This document shows positions 9,110-17,455 of a stretch of 18,115 nt of DNA, one piece after another (within the stretch, counting starts at the first letter, position 1; every line of letters begins with the position of its first letter). The position numbers and the translations under genes were made by a program. The notes beneath the pieces were generated by a model. It was not told where the DNA came from and searched no databases. It worked only from the letters and a program-made list of their open reading frames with translations. Origin of the DNA: Pseudomonadota bacterium. GTDB lineage: Bacteria > Pseudomonadota > Alphaproteobacteria > Rhizobiales > Phreatobacteraceae. Location: positions 1 to 18,115 of the forward strand of contig JAEZGJ010000208.1 in assembly GCA_023416965.1 (NCBI GenBank), in the 5' to 3' direction.

Positions 9110-11089
9110 TCAGGCGGCCTTGACCTCCGCAAGGAAGGTCTCGACGGAGCGGGAGAGGGTGGTCGCCTGTTCCGACAGGCTGCGGGCGGCGGCGAGAACC
9201 TCGGAGGCCGAGCTGTTGGTCTCGGCCGAGGCGGTCGTGACACCGGTGATGTTGTCCACCACACGCGCCGTGCCGGTGGCCGCGGCCTGGACGTTCTGGG
9301 AAATCTCGCCGGTCGCCGAGCGCTGCTGCTCGATGGCGGCCGCGACGGCGGAGGCATAGGTGGCGACCTCCGTCATGGTGTGGGCGATGGCCTCGATGGA
9401 GCCGACGGCGGTGGTCGTCTCCTGCTGCACGGCGCTGATCTGGGCCGCGATCTCCTCGGTCGCCTTGGCTGTCTGGCCCGCGAGCGACTTCACCTCACTG
9501 GCGACGACGGCGAAGCCGCGTCCGGCCTCGCCCGCCCGGGCCGCCTCGATCGTGGCGTTGAGGGCGAGAAGGTTGGTCTGCTCGGCGATGGCGCGGATCA
9601 GGTTGAGCACCTCGCCGATGCGCCCGGCGGCTTCCGCCAGCGCCTTGACGCGCTGGTTGGCGCCGTCTGCCTCGGCGCTGGCGCGCTCGACGACGGCGTT
9701 GGTCTGGCCGATCTGGTTGGCGATCTCGTTGATGGAGGCCGAGAGTTCCTCGGAGGCCGCGGCCACGGACTGGACGTTGGCGGAAGCCTGGCGGGAGGCG
9801 CCCGAAGCGAGGTCAGCCTGGCCCGAAGCGCCGGCGGCGATGCCGGTGAGCGTGCGGGCAGTCTCCTCCATCCGGCCGGCATTGTCGCCGACGCCCTTGA
9901 GGACGGAGCCGATGGAGTCGGAGAAGTCGCGCACCAGGGCGTCGATCCGGGCCTGCCGGGCCTGGCGTGCGCGGGCTTCCGCCTCGGTCTCGGTCTCGAG
10001 CCGGGCGCGGGCCACGGCATTCTCGCGGAACACCTCCACCGAGCGCGCCATGTCGCCGATCTCGTCGCGGCGTTCGACGGAGGGAACGCTGTGGGTGTGA
10101 TCGCCGCCGGCCAGCGCCGTCATGGTCGCGTTGAGCTCGCGGATGGGCTTGCCCAGGTGGCGGGTGAGCAGGGTGGCGATGCCCACGCCGGTGAGGGCGA
10201 CCGCCGCGAGAACCGCCAGCAGGGTCAACATGGCGGTGTTGCGCGCGGAGACGAAGGCGCGCGTATCGATCGCGACCTCGAGCGTGCCGATGGGCTGGCC
10301 GGAATAGTTGCGCAGCGGGCCGGCGAGGACGGCGACGGGATGGCCGCCGATGGTCGATTCGCGCCACTGCCCCGGTGCCTGAACGGCCGCCTGATGAACC
10401 GGCAGGTCCAGCAGGGTCTTCTCGGCGAAGGTGGCCCCGAGAGAGTTCAGCTTGCCGTCCTGGATGAGGTGCATGGCGATGTCGACCTTGAAGCGCCGCT
10501 TCAGGTCGTTGAGGAAGGGAACGCCGAGCGGAGCCCCGATGTCGACCGCACCGACGACGCGATCACCGCTGCGGACGGGATAAACGGAGAAGATCGAGAC
10601 ATTGTCGCGCCCTGGCTCGATGCCGGTCGCCGGGTTGCCCGACGAAAAGGCTCCGCGAACCGTGATGCGGCGGCCGATCGTGCTGTCACCGAAGGCCTGC
10701 GGGGCGTGGGAGCGCGCGAAGGCCGTGCCGTCCGGCTTGTGGAAGGTGATCAGAGCGAGCCCGAGAGTCGTCTTGAGCGGCTCCGCAATGGGCGTCATGG
10801 CTGCCAGCAGGCCGGCGCGATCCTCCTTCAGGAAGCCGTCTGCGACGCGCGGGTCGTTTGCGATGGACTGGGCAGCGGCGGCGGCGCGCTGGCCCTGCTC
10901 GGTCATGGCCGCGACGACGGCCTCGTAGCGCTGGACGAGGGCCGATTCGATGGCCTGGTCGCTGAGGGCGTCCTGCTGGAAGTAGCCGGCGATGCCGACG
11001 ACGCCCGCCGCCACCAGCGCAGTGGCGGTGACCGATACCATGAGTTTCGCGCCGATCGTGCGCAGTTGAAGCATGCTAGCGGAGGCCAT
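9110..11089 (-). CDS. Methyl-accepting chemotaxis protein with periplasmic Cache-type sensor
   Basis: This 659-residue transmembrane receptor reports ligand binding to CheA/CheW. Membrane helix 1 is at about 15-37. A periplasmic sensor spans about 38-285. Its middle (FHKPDGTAFARSHAPQAFGD, then GNPATGIEPG and VVGAVDIG) resembles double-Cache (dCache_3-like) ligand-binding domains. Helix 2 is at 286-308 and a HAMP linker with RRDEIGDMARSVEVF at about 309-361. The long coiled-coil signalling domain follows, with the conserved hairpin tip EQTNLLALNATIEAARAGEA at 503-522. The protein ends FLAEVKAA and lacks the C-terminal NWETF-type pentapeptide that docks CheR/CheB. I chose the ATG at 11089 because it starts just before helix 1 and has GGGA upstream. 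The frame extends to 11296, but that part would overlap the tRNA-Asp promoter. Ligand unknown. Confidence 0.93.
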   Translation of the reverse strand: MASASMLQLRTIGAKLMVSVTATALVAAGVVGIAGYFQQDALSDQAIESALVQRYEAVVAAMTEQGQRAAAAAQSIANDPRVADGFLKEDRAGLLAAMTPIAEPLKTTLGLALITFHKPDGTAFARSHAPQAFGDSTIGRRITVRGAFSSGNPATGIEPGRDNVSIFSVYPVRSGDRVVGAVDIGAPLGVPFLNDLKRRFKVDIAMHLIQDGKLNSLGATFAEKTLLDLPVHQAAVQAPGQWRESTIGGHPVAVLAGPLRNYSGQPIGTLEVAIDTRAFVSARNTAMLTLLAVLAAVALTGVGIATLLTRHLGKPIRELNATMTALAGGDHTHSVPSVERRDEIGDMARSVEVFRENAVARARLETETEAEARARQARQARIDALVRDFSDSIGSVLKGVGDNAGRMEETARTLTGIAAGASGQADLASGASRQASANVQSVAAASEELSASINEIANQIGQTNAVVERASAEADGANQRVKALAEAAGRIGEVLNLIRAIAEQTNLLALNATIEAARAGEAGRGFAVVASEVKSLAGQTAKATEEIAAQISAVQQETTTAVGSIEAIAHTMTEVATYASAVAAAIEQQRSATGEISQNVQAAATGTARVVDNITGVTTASAETNSSASEVLAAARSLSEQATTLSRSVETFLAEVKAA

Positions 11090-11260
11090 GGTGTTCCCAA
11101 TCGATCCGGCGCATTCGCGCACCTTGTCCCGACGGCATTTCAATCGATGCAGGTTAAGAAAGGTACAAATGTCGCGGAACCGTTTGCAGATTGGTAAGGA
11201 GTGCAGCCCCCGCTTCCGGATGGGTGGGCAAGCCAAATCTGCGACCCTCTGCAATTCGCC

Positions 11261-11289
11261 TTGACAGGCCCATGAGCCTCCCTTAAGTC
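11261..11289 (+). promoter_or_regulatory. Candidate promoter for tRNA-Asp
   Basis: A perfect TTGACA (11261-11266), a 17-nt spacer and TAAGTC (11284-11289) form a good housekeeping-type promoter. It is about 40 nt before the tRNA. Confidence 0.58.
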
Positions 11290-11330
11290 CCGCCACCTCG
11301 ACCGGCGCACCACGGCGCGCCGAGCAGCGC

Positions 11331-11407
11331 GCGGGCGTAGCTCAGTTGGTTAGAGTGCCGGCCTGTCACGCCGGAGGTCGCGGGTTCGAGCCCCGTCGCC
11401 CGCGCCA
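11331..11407 (+). tRNA. tRNA-Asp (anticodon GUC)
   Basis: The acceptor GCGGGCG (11331-11337) pairs with CGCCCGC (11397-11403). The discriminator is G11404 and CCA (11405-11407) is encoded. The anticodon stem CCGGC/GCCGG encloses CTGTCAC, so the anticodon is GTC (aspartate). The T-arm GGGTTCGAGCCCC is standard. The length is 77 nt. Confidence 0.97.
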
Positions 11408-11698
11408 CTTCCCCCCCTCCCATGCCCGACCGGGCAGGGGGCTGACCTCTCTGGCCGGGGTCTTGCCAGACAGCTCCGTCATCACCATTTCATCGTCTCA
11501 GGCGCTGATTCGCGCCTCTTCGGGCCGTCCCGCCGCGTCGACGACGCCGTCCCACCGGAAAATCATAACGTTTCCAGGGAATGCGACTCCTGAAGGTCTG
11601 TCCGCTGCTTGCACCGCAACAGGGGAGGGAGTAAGGCACAGGACAACGCCGGTTCGGGGGGCTCGCGCGCCCCTTCCGGCCATGCTGGAGGGCCTATG

Positions 11699-12076
11699 AT
11701 GCAGGCTGCGACTTCCGCGCTGCTCAACGACTATCTGCCGCTGGTGATCTTCATCGCGCTGGCCGGCGTCATCGGCATCGCTCTCCTGGTGGCCCCGTTC
11801 CTGGTGGCCTTCTCGCGGCCCGACAGCGAGAAGCTCTCCGCCTACGAATGCGGCTTCAACGCCTTCGACGACGCCCGCATGAAGTTCGACGTGCGGTTCT
11901 ATCTCGTTGCGATCCTTTTCATCATCTTCGACCTCGAGGTCGCCTTCCTGTTCCCCTGGGCGGTCGCTTTCAAGGAGGTCGGACTGTTCGGCTTCTGGTC
12001 CATGATGGCCTTCCTCGGCGTATTGACGATCGGCTTCGTCTACGAATGGAAGAAGGGCGCCCTGGAGTGGGATTGA
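11699..12076 (+). CDS. nuoA: NADH-quinone oxidoreductase subunit A (complex I)
   Basis: This 125-residue inner-membrane subunit lies at the junction of the two arms of complex I. It has three membrane helices at about 12-37, 66-90 and 96-115. The loop after helix 1 carries the family signature YECGF (49-53) followed by RMKFDVRFY; the cysteine in this loop lies near the quinone site. Helix 2 includes the conserved FDLEVAFLFPWA. Two adjacent ATGs exist (11696 and 11699). GGAGGG at 11687-11692 is 3 nt from the first and 6 nt from the second, so 11699 is preferred. An earlier in-frame ATG (11609) would add a non-conserved segment. It is the first gene of the nuo operon, and no strong promoter stands out in the 291 nt after tRNA-Asp. 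Confidence 0.96.
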   Translation: MQAATSALLNDYLPLVIFIALAGVIGIALLVAPFLVAFSRPDSEKLSAYECGFNAFDDARMKFDVRFYLVAILFIIFDLEVAFLFPWAVAFKEVGLFGFWSMMAFLGVLTIGFVYEWKKGALEWD

Positions 12077-12086
12077 GGTTCTGACC

Positions 12087-12668
12087 ATGGCTACCGCTAT
12101 CGACCGCGGCGCTCCGCTCGTCGCTCCGGCCCCCAAGGGCCTCGTCGGGGCCGACGGCCGCCCGCTCGGCGCGACCGACCCGTTCTTCACCGGCATCAAC
12201 AACGAACTCGCCGACAAGGGCTTCATCGTCACGGCCACCGACGAGCTCATCAACTGGGCACGGACCGGCTCGCTGATGTGGATGACCTTCGGCCTGGCCT
12301 GCTGCGCCGTGGAGATGATGCAGCTCTCCATGCCGCGCTACGACGTGGAGCGCTTCGGCTTCGCGCCGCGCGCCTCGCCGCGCCAGTCCGACGTGATGAT
12401 CGTCGCCGGCACGCTGACGAACAAGATGGCTCCGGCCCTGCGCAAGGTCTACGACCAGATGCCGGAGCCGCGCTACGTCATCTCCATGGGCTCCTGCGCC
12501 AATGGCGGCGGCTACTACCACTATTCCTATGCGGTGGTGCGCGGCTGCGACCGCATCGTGCCGGTCGACATCTACGTGCCGGGCTGCCCGCCGACCGCCG
12601 AGGCGCTGCTCTACGGCGTGCTGCTGCTGCAGAAGAAGATCCGGCGCACCGGCACGATCGAGCGGTGA
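12087..12668 (+). CDS. nuoB: NADH-quinone oxidoreductase subunit B (N2 cluster subunit)
   Basis: This 193-residue peripheral-arm subunit binds iron-sulfur cluster N2, the last electron carrier before quinone. The unusual tandem-cysteine ligand set is complete: Cys72 and Cys73 in GLACCAVEMM, Cys137 in MGSCANGGG and Cys167 in YVPGCPPTAEALL. The first ~35 residues are a variable extension rich in Ala and Pro. It starts 10 nt after nuoA and ends 9 nt before nuoC, consistent with one transcript. Confidence 0.97.
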   Translation: MATAIDRGAPLVAPAPKGLVGADGRPLGATDPFFTGINNELADKGFIVTATDELINWARTGSLMWMTFGLACCAVEMMQLSMPRYDVERFGFAPRASPRQSDVMIVAGTLTNKMAPALRKVYDQMPEPRYVISMGSCANGGGYYHYSYAVVRGCDRIVPVDIYVPGCPPTAEALLYGVLLLQKKIRRTGTIER

Positions 12669-12677
12669 GGGAAGACG

Positions 12678-13277
12678 ATGTCGCTTGAAGAGCTCGGCGA
12701 GACCATCCAAGCGGCGCTGCCCGGCGCCGTAACGGGGGCAACCGTCGCCTATGGCGAGCTGACGCTGCAGGCGGAGGCGGGGGAGATCATCCGCGTCCTC
12801 ACCCACCTGCGCGACGATGCGGGCTGCCTGTTCCGCAACATCATCGACATCTGCGGGGTCGACTATCCGGGGCGGCAGAAGCGCTTCGACGTGGTCTATC
12901 ACCTCATGTCGCCGAAGTTTAACCGCCGCGTCCGCATCAAGATCCAGACGGACGAGACGACGCCGGTGGCCTCCGCCACCGACGTGTTCCCGGGCGCGCT
13001 CTGGTTCGAGCGCGAGACTTACGACCTCTACGGCGTGCTGTTCACCGGCCATCCGGACCTGCGCCGCCTGCTGACCGACTACGGCTTCGACGGCCATCCG
13101 CTGCGCAAGGACTTCCCGACCTCGGGGTTCGTCGAGGTCCGCTATGACGACGAGGTCAAGCGCGTGGTCTACGAGCCGGTACGGCTGCCGCAGGAATTCC
13201 GGCAGTTCGATTTCCTCAGCCCCTGGGAAGGCACCGCCTACGTGCTGCCCGGCGACGAAAAAGCCAAGGCGAACTGA
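12678..13277 (+). CDS. nuoC: NADH-quinone oxidoreductase subunit C (30 kDa)
   Basis: This 199-residue structural subunit of the connecting module contacts NuoB and NuoD. The 30-kDa-subunit signature ERETYDLYGVLFTGHPDLRR (111-130) is present, followed by GHPLRKDFP. The ATG at 12678 is preceded by a GAGGGAAG ribosome binding site. The stop codon is 2 nt before nuoD. nuoC and nuoD are separate genes here, unlike the fused nuoCD of E. coli. Confidence 0.97.
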   Translation: MSLEELGETIQAALPGAVTGATVAYGELTLQAEAGEIIRVLTHLRDDAGCLFRNIIDICGVDYPGRQKRFDVVYHLMSPKFNRRVRIKIQTDETTPVASATDVFPGALWFERETYDLYGVLFTGHPDLRRLLTDYGFDGHPLRKDFPTSGFVEVRYDDEVKRVVYEPVRLPQEFRQFDFLSPWEGTAYVLPGDEKAKAN

Positions 13278-13279
13278 CC

Positions 13280-14464
13280 ATGGCCGAAGCCGAAATCCGT
13301 AACTTCACCTTCAACTGGGGCCCGCAGCATCCGGCGGCCCATGGCGTGCTCCGTCTCGTCATGGAACTGGACGGCGAGGTGGTCGAGCGCTGCGACCCCC
13401 ATATCGGCCTCCTGCATCGCGGCACCGAGAAGCTGATCGAGACCAAGACTTATCTCCAGGCGATCCCCTATTTCGACCGGCTCGACTATGTCGCGCCGAT
13501 GAACCAGGAGCACGCCTTCTGCCTCGCCGCCGAGCGGATGCTCGGCATCGAGGTGCCGAAGCGCGCCCAGCTCATCCGCGTGCTCTACTGCGAGATCGGC
13601 CGCATCCTCTCCCACCTCCTCAACGTGACGACCCAGGCGATGGACGTCGGCGCGCTGACCCCGCCGCTGTGGGGCTTCGAGGAGCGCGAGAAGCTGATGA
13701 TCTTCTACGAGCGCGCCTCGGGCTCGCGCATGCACGCGGCCTATTTTCGCGTCGGCGGTGTCCACCAGGACCTTCCCGCCAGCCTGATCGACGACATCGA
13801 GGCCTGGTGCGACCCCTTCCTCAAGGTGGTCGATGACCTCGACGCGCTGCTCACCCCGAACCGCATCTTCAAGCAGCGCAACGTCGACATCGGCGTCGTG
13901 ACGCTCGACGAGTGCTGGGCCTGGGGCTTCTCGGGCGTCATGGTGCGCGGCTCCGGCGCGCCCTGGGACCTCAGGAAGTCGCAGCCCTACGAGTGCTATG
14001 CCGAACTGGATTTCGACATCCCGATTGGCAAGAACGGCGACTGCTACGACCGCTATCTCATCCGCATGGAGGAGATGCGCCAGTCGGTGAAGATCATGCG
14101 CCAGTGCTGCAAGCTGCTGCGCGAGACGCCGGGCCCGGTGGCTGCGAAGGACAACAAGGTGGTGCCGCCGAAACGCGGCGAGATGAAGCGCTCGATGGAG
14201 GCGCTCATCCACCACTTCAAGCTCTACACGGAAGGCTTCCACGTGCCGGCCGGCGAGGTCTATGCGGCCGTCGAGGCGCCGAAGGGCGAGTTCGGCGTCT
14301 ATCTGGTCGCCGACGGCACCAACAAGCCCTATCGCTGCAAGATCCGCGCGCCGGGCTTCGCCCACCTTCAGGCGATGGACTTCCTGTGCAAGGGCCACTT
14401 GCTGGCGGACGTCTCCGCCATCCTTGGCTCCATCGACATTGTGTTCGGAGAGGTTGACCGGTGA
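13280..14464 (+). CDS. nuoD: NADH-quinone oxidoreductase subunit D (49 kDa)
   Basis: This 394-residue peripheral-arm subunit forms the quinone-binding pocket with NuoB and is distantly related to [NiFe]-hydrogenase large subunits. Conserved N-terminal motifs are readable: GPQHPAAHG (14-22), with the quinone-site His region, and HIGLLHRGTEKLIE (41-54). The C-terminus DIVFGEVDR is the conserved end of the family and contains the Asp-Arg tail. The length is normal. Its last codon and stop overlap nuoE by 4 nt, suggesting translational coupling. Confidence 0.97.
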   Translation: MAEAEIRNFTFNWGPQHPAAHGVLRLVMELDGEVVERCDPHIGLLHRGTEKLIETKTYLQAIPYFDRLDYVAPMNQEHAFCLAAERMLGIEVPKRAQLIRVLYCEIGRILSHLLNVTTQAMDVGALTPPLWGFEEREKLMIFYERASGSRMHAAYFRVGGVHQDLPASLIDDIEAWCDPFLKVVDDLDALLTPNRIFKQRNVDIGVVTLDECWAWGFSGVMVRGSGAPWDLRKSQPYECYAELDFDIPIGKNGDCYDRYLIRMEEMRQSVKIMRQCCKLLRETPGPVAAKDNKVVPPKRGEMKRSMEALIHHFKLYTEGFHVPAGEVYAAVEAPKGEFGVYLVADGTNKPYRCKIRAPGFAHLQAMDFLCKGHLLADVSAILGSIDIVFGEVDR

Positions 14465-15510
14465 GCGTTCGCAGACTGGCGCCAGACGAGGTCCAGCCGG
14501 CCTCCTTCGCCTTCACGCCCGACAATCTCGCCTGGGCGCAGAAGACCATTGCCAAATACCCCGCCGAGCGGAAGGCCTCGGCCGTCATCCCGCTGCTCTG
14601 GCGGGCGCAGGAGCAGCACGCCTACTGGCTGCCCAAGGCGGCCATCGAATACATCGCCGACATGCTCGACATGCCGTACATCCGGGTGTTCGAGGTGGCG
14701 ACCTTCTACACGATGTTCCAGCTGCAACCGGTTGGAAAGAAGGCGCATATCCAGGTCTGCGGCACCACGCCCTGCATGCTCCGCGGCGCCGAAGCCCTCA
14801 TCAAGGTCTGCAAGAGCCGCATCCACCACGAGCCGTTCCACCTCTCCGAGGACGGCGACTTCTCGTGGGAGGAGGTTGAATGCGCCGGCGCCTGCGTGAA
14901 CGCGCCGATGATCCAGGTCTTCTCCGACACCTACGAGGACCTGACCCCCGAGAGCTTCGAGAAGGTGCTCGACGCCTTCGCCCGCGGCGAGAAGCCGGCG
15001 CCGGGTCCGCAGAACGGCCGCCACGGTGCCGAGCCCGAGGGCGGGGCACTGACCCTGCACGACCTGCCGTTCAACGCTGCCACTCCCGGCGGCACCGCCG
15101 TGGCGGAGAAGCCGAAGGCGGTGGCGCAGCCGGTCGAGGCGGCACCTTCCGCCGAAGCGCTTGCGCTGGCCGCGCGGGAAGAGGCGGAGATCAAGGCGAA
15201 GCTTGCGACGCTCGCCGCCGACGCCAGCCCCGAGCAGAAGGCCGACGCGGGCGGCACGCGGCCTCAGGGGCTGCCGGCGGCGCGTGAGGCGAAGGCCGAC
15301 AAGCTGCAGAAGGTGAAGGGCATCGGCCCGGTCAACGAGAGCAAGCTCCATGCCCTCGGCATCTTCCATTTCGACCAGATCGCCGCCTGGACCCGCGAGG
15401 AGATCCGCTGGGTCGGCACCTATCTGTCGTTCCCCGGCCGCATCGACCGGGAGGAGTGGACGGTTCAGGCCAGGGCGCTGGCGGCCGGTGCGCCGCCCGT
15501 GAAGGAGTGA
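14461..15510 (+). CDS. nuoE: NADH-quinone oxidoreductase subunit E with long C-terminal helix-hairpin-helix extension
   Basis: This 349-residue protein is about twice the length of E. coli NuoE. Residues 1 to about 178 are the thioredoxin-like 24-kDa subunit. It binds the N1a [2Fe-2S] cluster through Cys100, Cys105, Cys141 and Cys145 (QVCGTTPC and ECAGAC). Residues 180-278 are an Ala/Pro/Glu-rich linker. Residues 279-340 form a compact domain, KLQKVKGIGPVNESKLHALG then FDQIAAW and FPGRIDREEWTVQA. It resembles the helix-hairpin-helix-like module found at the C-terminus of some alphaproteobacterial L21 ribosomal proteins and extended NuoE proteins. The start is GTG at 14461, overlapping the nuoD stop. 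Its partner is NuoF in the NADH-dehydrogenase module. The role of the extension is unknown. Confidence 0.95.
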   Translation: MSVRRLAPDEVQPASFAFTPDNLAWAQKTIAKYPAERKASAVIPLLWRAQEQHAYWLPKAAIEYIADMLDMPYIRVFEVATFYTMFQLQPVGKKAHIQVCGTTPCMLRGAEALIKVCKSRIHHEPFHLSEDGDFSWEEVECAGACVNAPMIQVFSDTYEDLTPESFEKVLDAFARGEKPAPGPQNGRHGAEPEGGALTLHDLPFNAATPGGTAVAEKPKAVAQPVEAAPSAEALALAAREEAEIKAKLATLAADASPEQKADAGGTRPQGLPAAREAKADKLQKVKGIGPVNESKLHALGIFHFDQIAAWTREEIRWVGTYLSFPGRIDREEWTVQARALAAGAPPVKE

Positions 15511-15514
15511 AGGC

Positions 15515-16816
<1,302 letters not shown>

Positions 16817-16820
16817 CGAC

Positions 16821-17282
16821 ATGACCCGGCACGGCATGATCCTGATCGGCGCTCTCGCCCTCGGCGGCTGCGTGACGGCGGCCCCGCCGCCGCCTCCCCA
16901 GCCGACCGGGGTGGCGGAGCTGCGCGTCACCATCAACACGACGCCGGACTATGTCCGCCAGACGATCATCGCCCGTGCCGCCGCCCGCGGCACCGCCGGC
17001 ACCTCGCCCAACGCCCGAACCATCGTGTTGGAGCGCGAGATCCCCGAGACGACCGCGGCTCTCGCCGCCGTCTGCGGACCGCACAAGCCCGGCCGCCGCG
17101 TGCAGGTGGTGCTGACCACCGACCGGGCCGGCCCGCGCACAGTCGTCACGGAGCGGCGCTTCCTCATCGACCGGGGCGGCCCCCGCTGCGCCGTTCTGCT
17201 GACCCCCGAGGACGTCGCCGCCGGCAATCGCTCGCTCGCCGAGCTGAAGGCCCAGGCCGAGACGCAGATGGCGGGGCGCTGA
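16821..17282 (+). CDS. Small predicted lipoprotein within the nuo operon
   Basis: This 153-residue protein has a short type II signal peptide, MTRHGMILIGALALGGC, with lipobox ALGGC and Cys17 as the likely acylated residue. A proline-rich stretch (PPPPPQP) follows. The mature domain of about 125 residues looks folded, with alternating beta-type segments (ELRVTINTT, RVQVVLTTD, VVTERRFLI). Two Cys (residues 85 and 122) could form a disulfide. I do not recognise the family. It should sit in the periplasmic leaflet of a membrane. It starts 4 nt after nuoF with GGAGTGA overlapping the nuoF stop, so it is probably co-transcribed with complex I. An assembly or accessory role is only a guess. Confidence 0.75.
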   Translation: MTRHGMILIGALALGGCVTAAPPPPPQPTGVAELRVTINTTPDYVRQTIIARAAARGTAGTSPNARTIVLEREIPETTAALAAVCGPHKPGRRVQVVLTTDRAGPRTVVTERRFLIDRGGPRCAVLLTPEDVAAGNRSLAELKAQAETQMAGR

Positions 17283-17287
17283 GAGGG

Positions 17288-17455
17288 ATGAGGGCCATAC
17301 GCGCCGACCGCACGTTCGACAGGGCCGCCGCCGGCGGATCGCTGTCGCGCGCGCCGGCCGCAGGCCGCCCCCTCGCATGCAAGAACAAGCCGGAGCCGGG
17401 AGAGGCGCCAGGGACGACGTGCATCACCGCAACCACGATGGAGGGCCGGCCATGA
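17288..17455 (+). CDS. Doubtful 55-residue ORF
   Basis: The ATG at 17288 directly follows a GAGAGGG sequence and gives a 55-codon frame (MRAIRADRTFDRAA...). It ends in a TGA overlapping the next ATG (ATGA, 17452-17455). The product is basic, has no recognisable domain or signal, and has composition little different from random GC-rich DNA. The coupled overlap is the only argument for it. It could equally be a leader for the downstream gene or untranslated spacer. Confidence 0.25.
   Translation: MRAIRADRTFDRAAAGGSLSRAPAAGRPLACKNKPEPGEAPGTTCITATTMEGRP

Noticed and set aside
9380..11197. A 605-codon open frame on the plus strand opposite the chemoreceptor
   Set aside because: The minus-strand frame encodes a complete chemoreceptor with membrane, HAMP and signalling domains. 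The plus frame is low-complexity Gly/Asp/Arg without motifs.
7740..11407. tRNA-Val and tRNA-Asp as attachment-site ends of an integrated element
   Set aside because: Their 3' ends differ beyond the shared T-arm sequence, and no integrase or matching direct repeat is visible between them.
11539..11569. TCGACG with CATAAC as a nuoA promoter
   Set aside because: The spacer is 19 nt and both boxes match only four of six positions. It is too weak to list, although a nuo promoter probably lies somewhere in 11408-11698.
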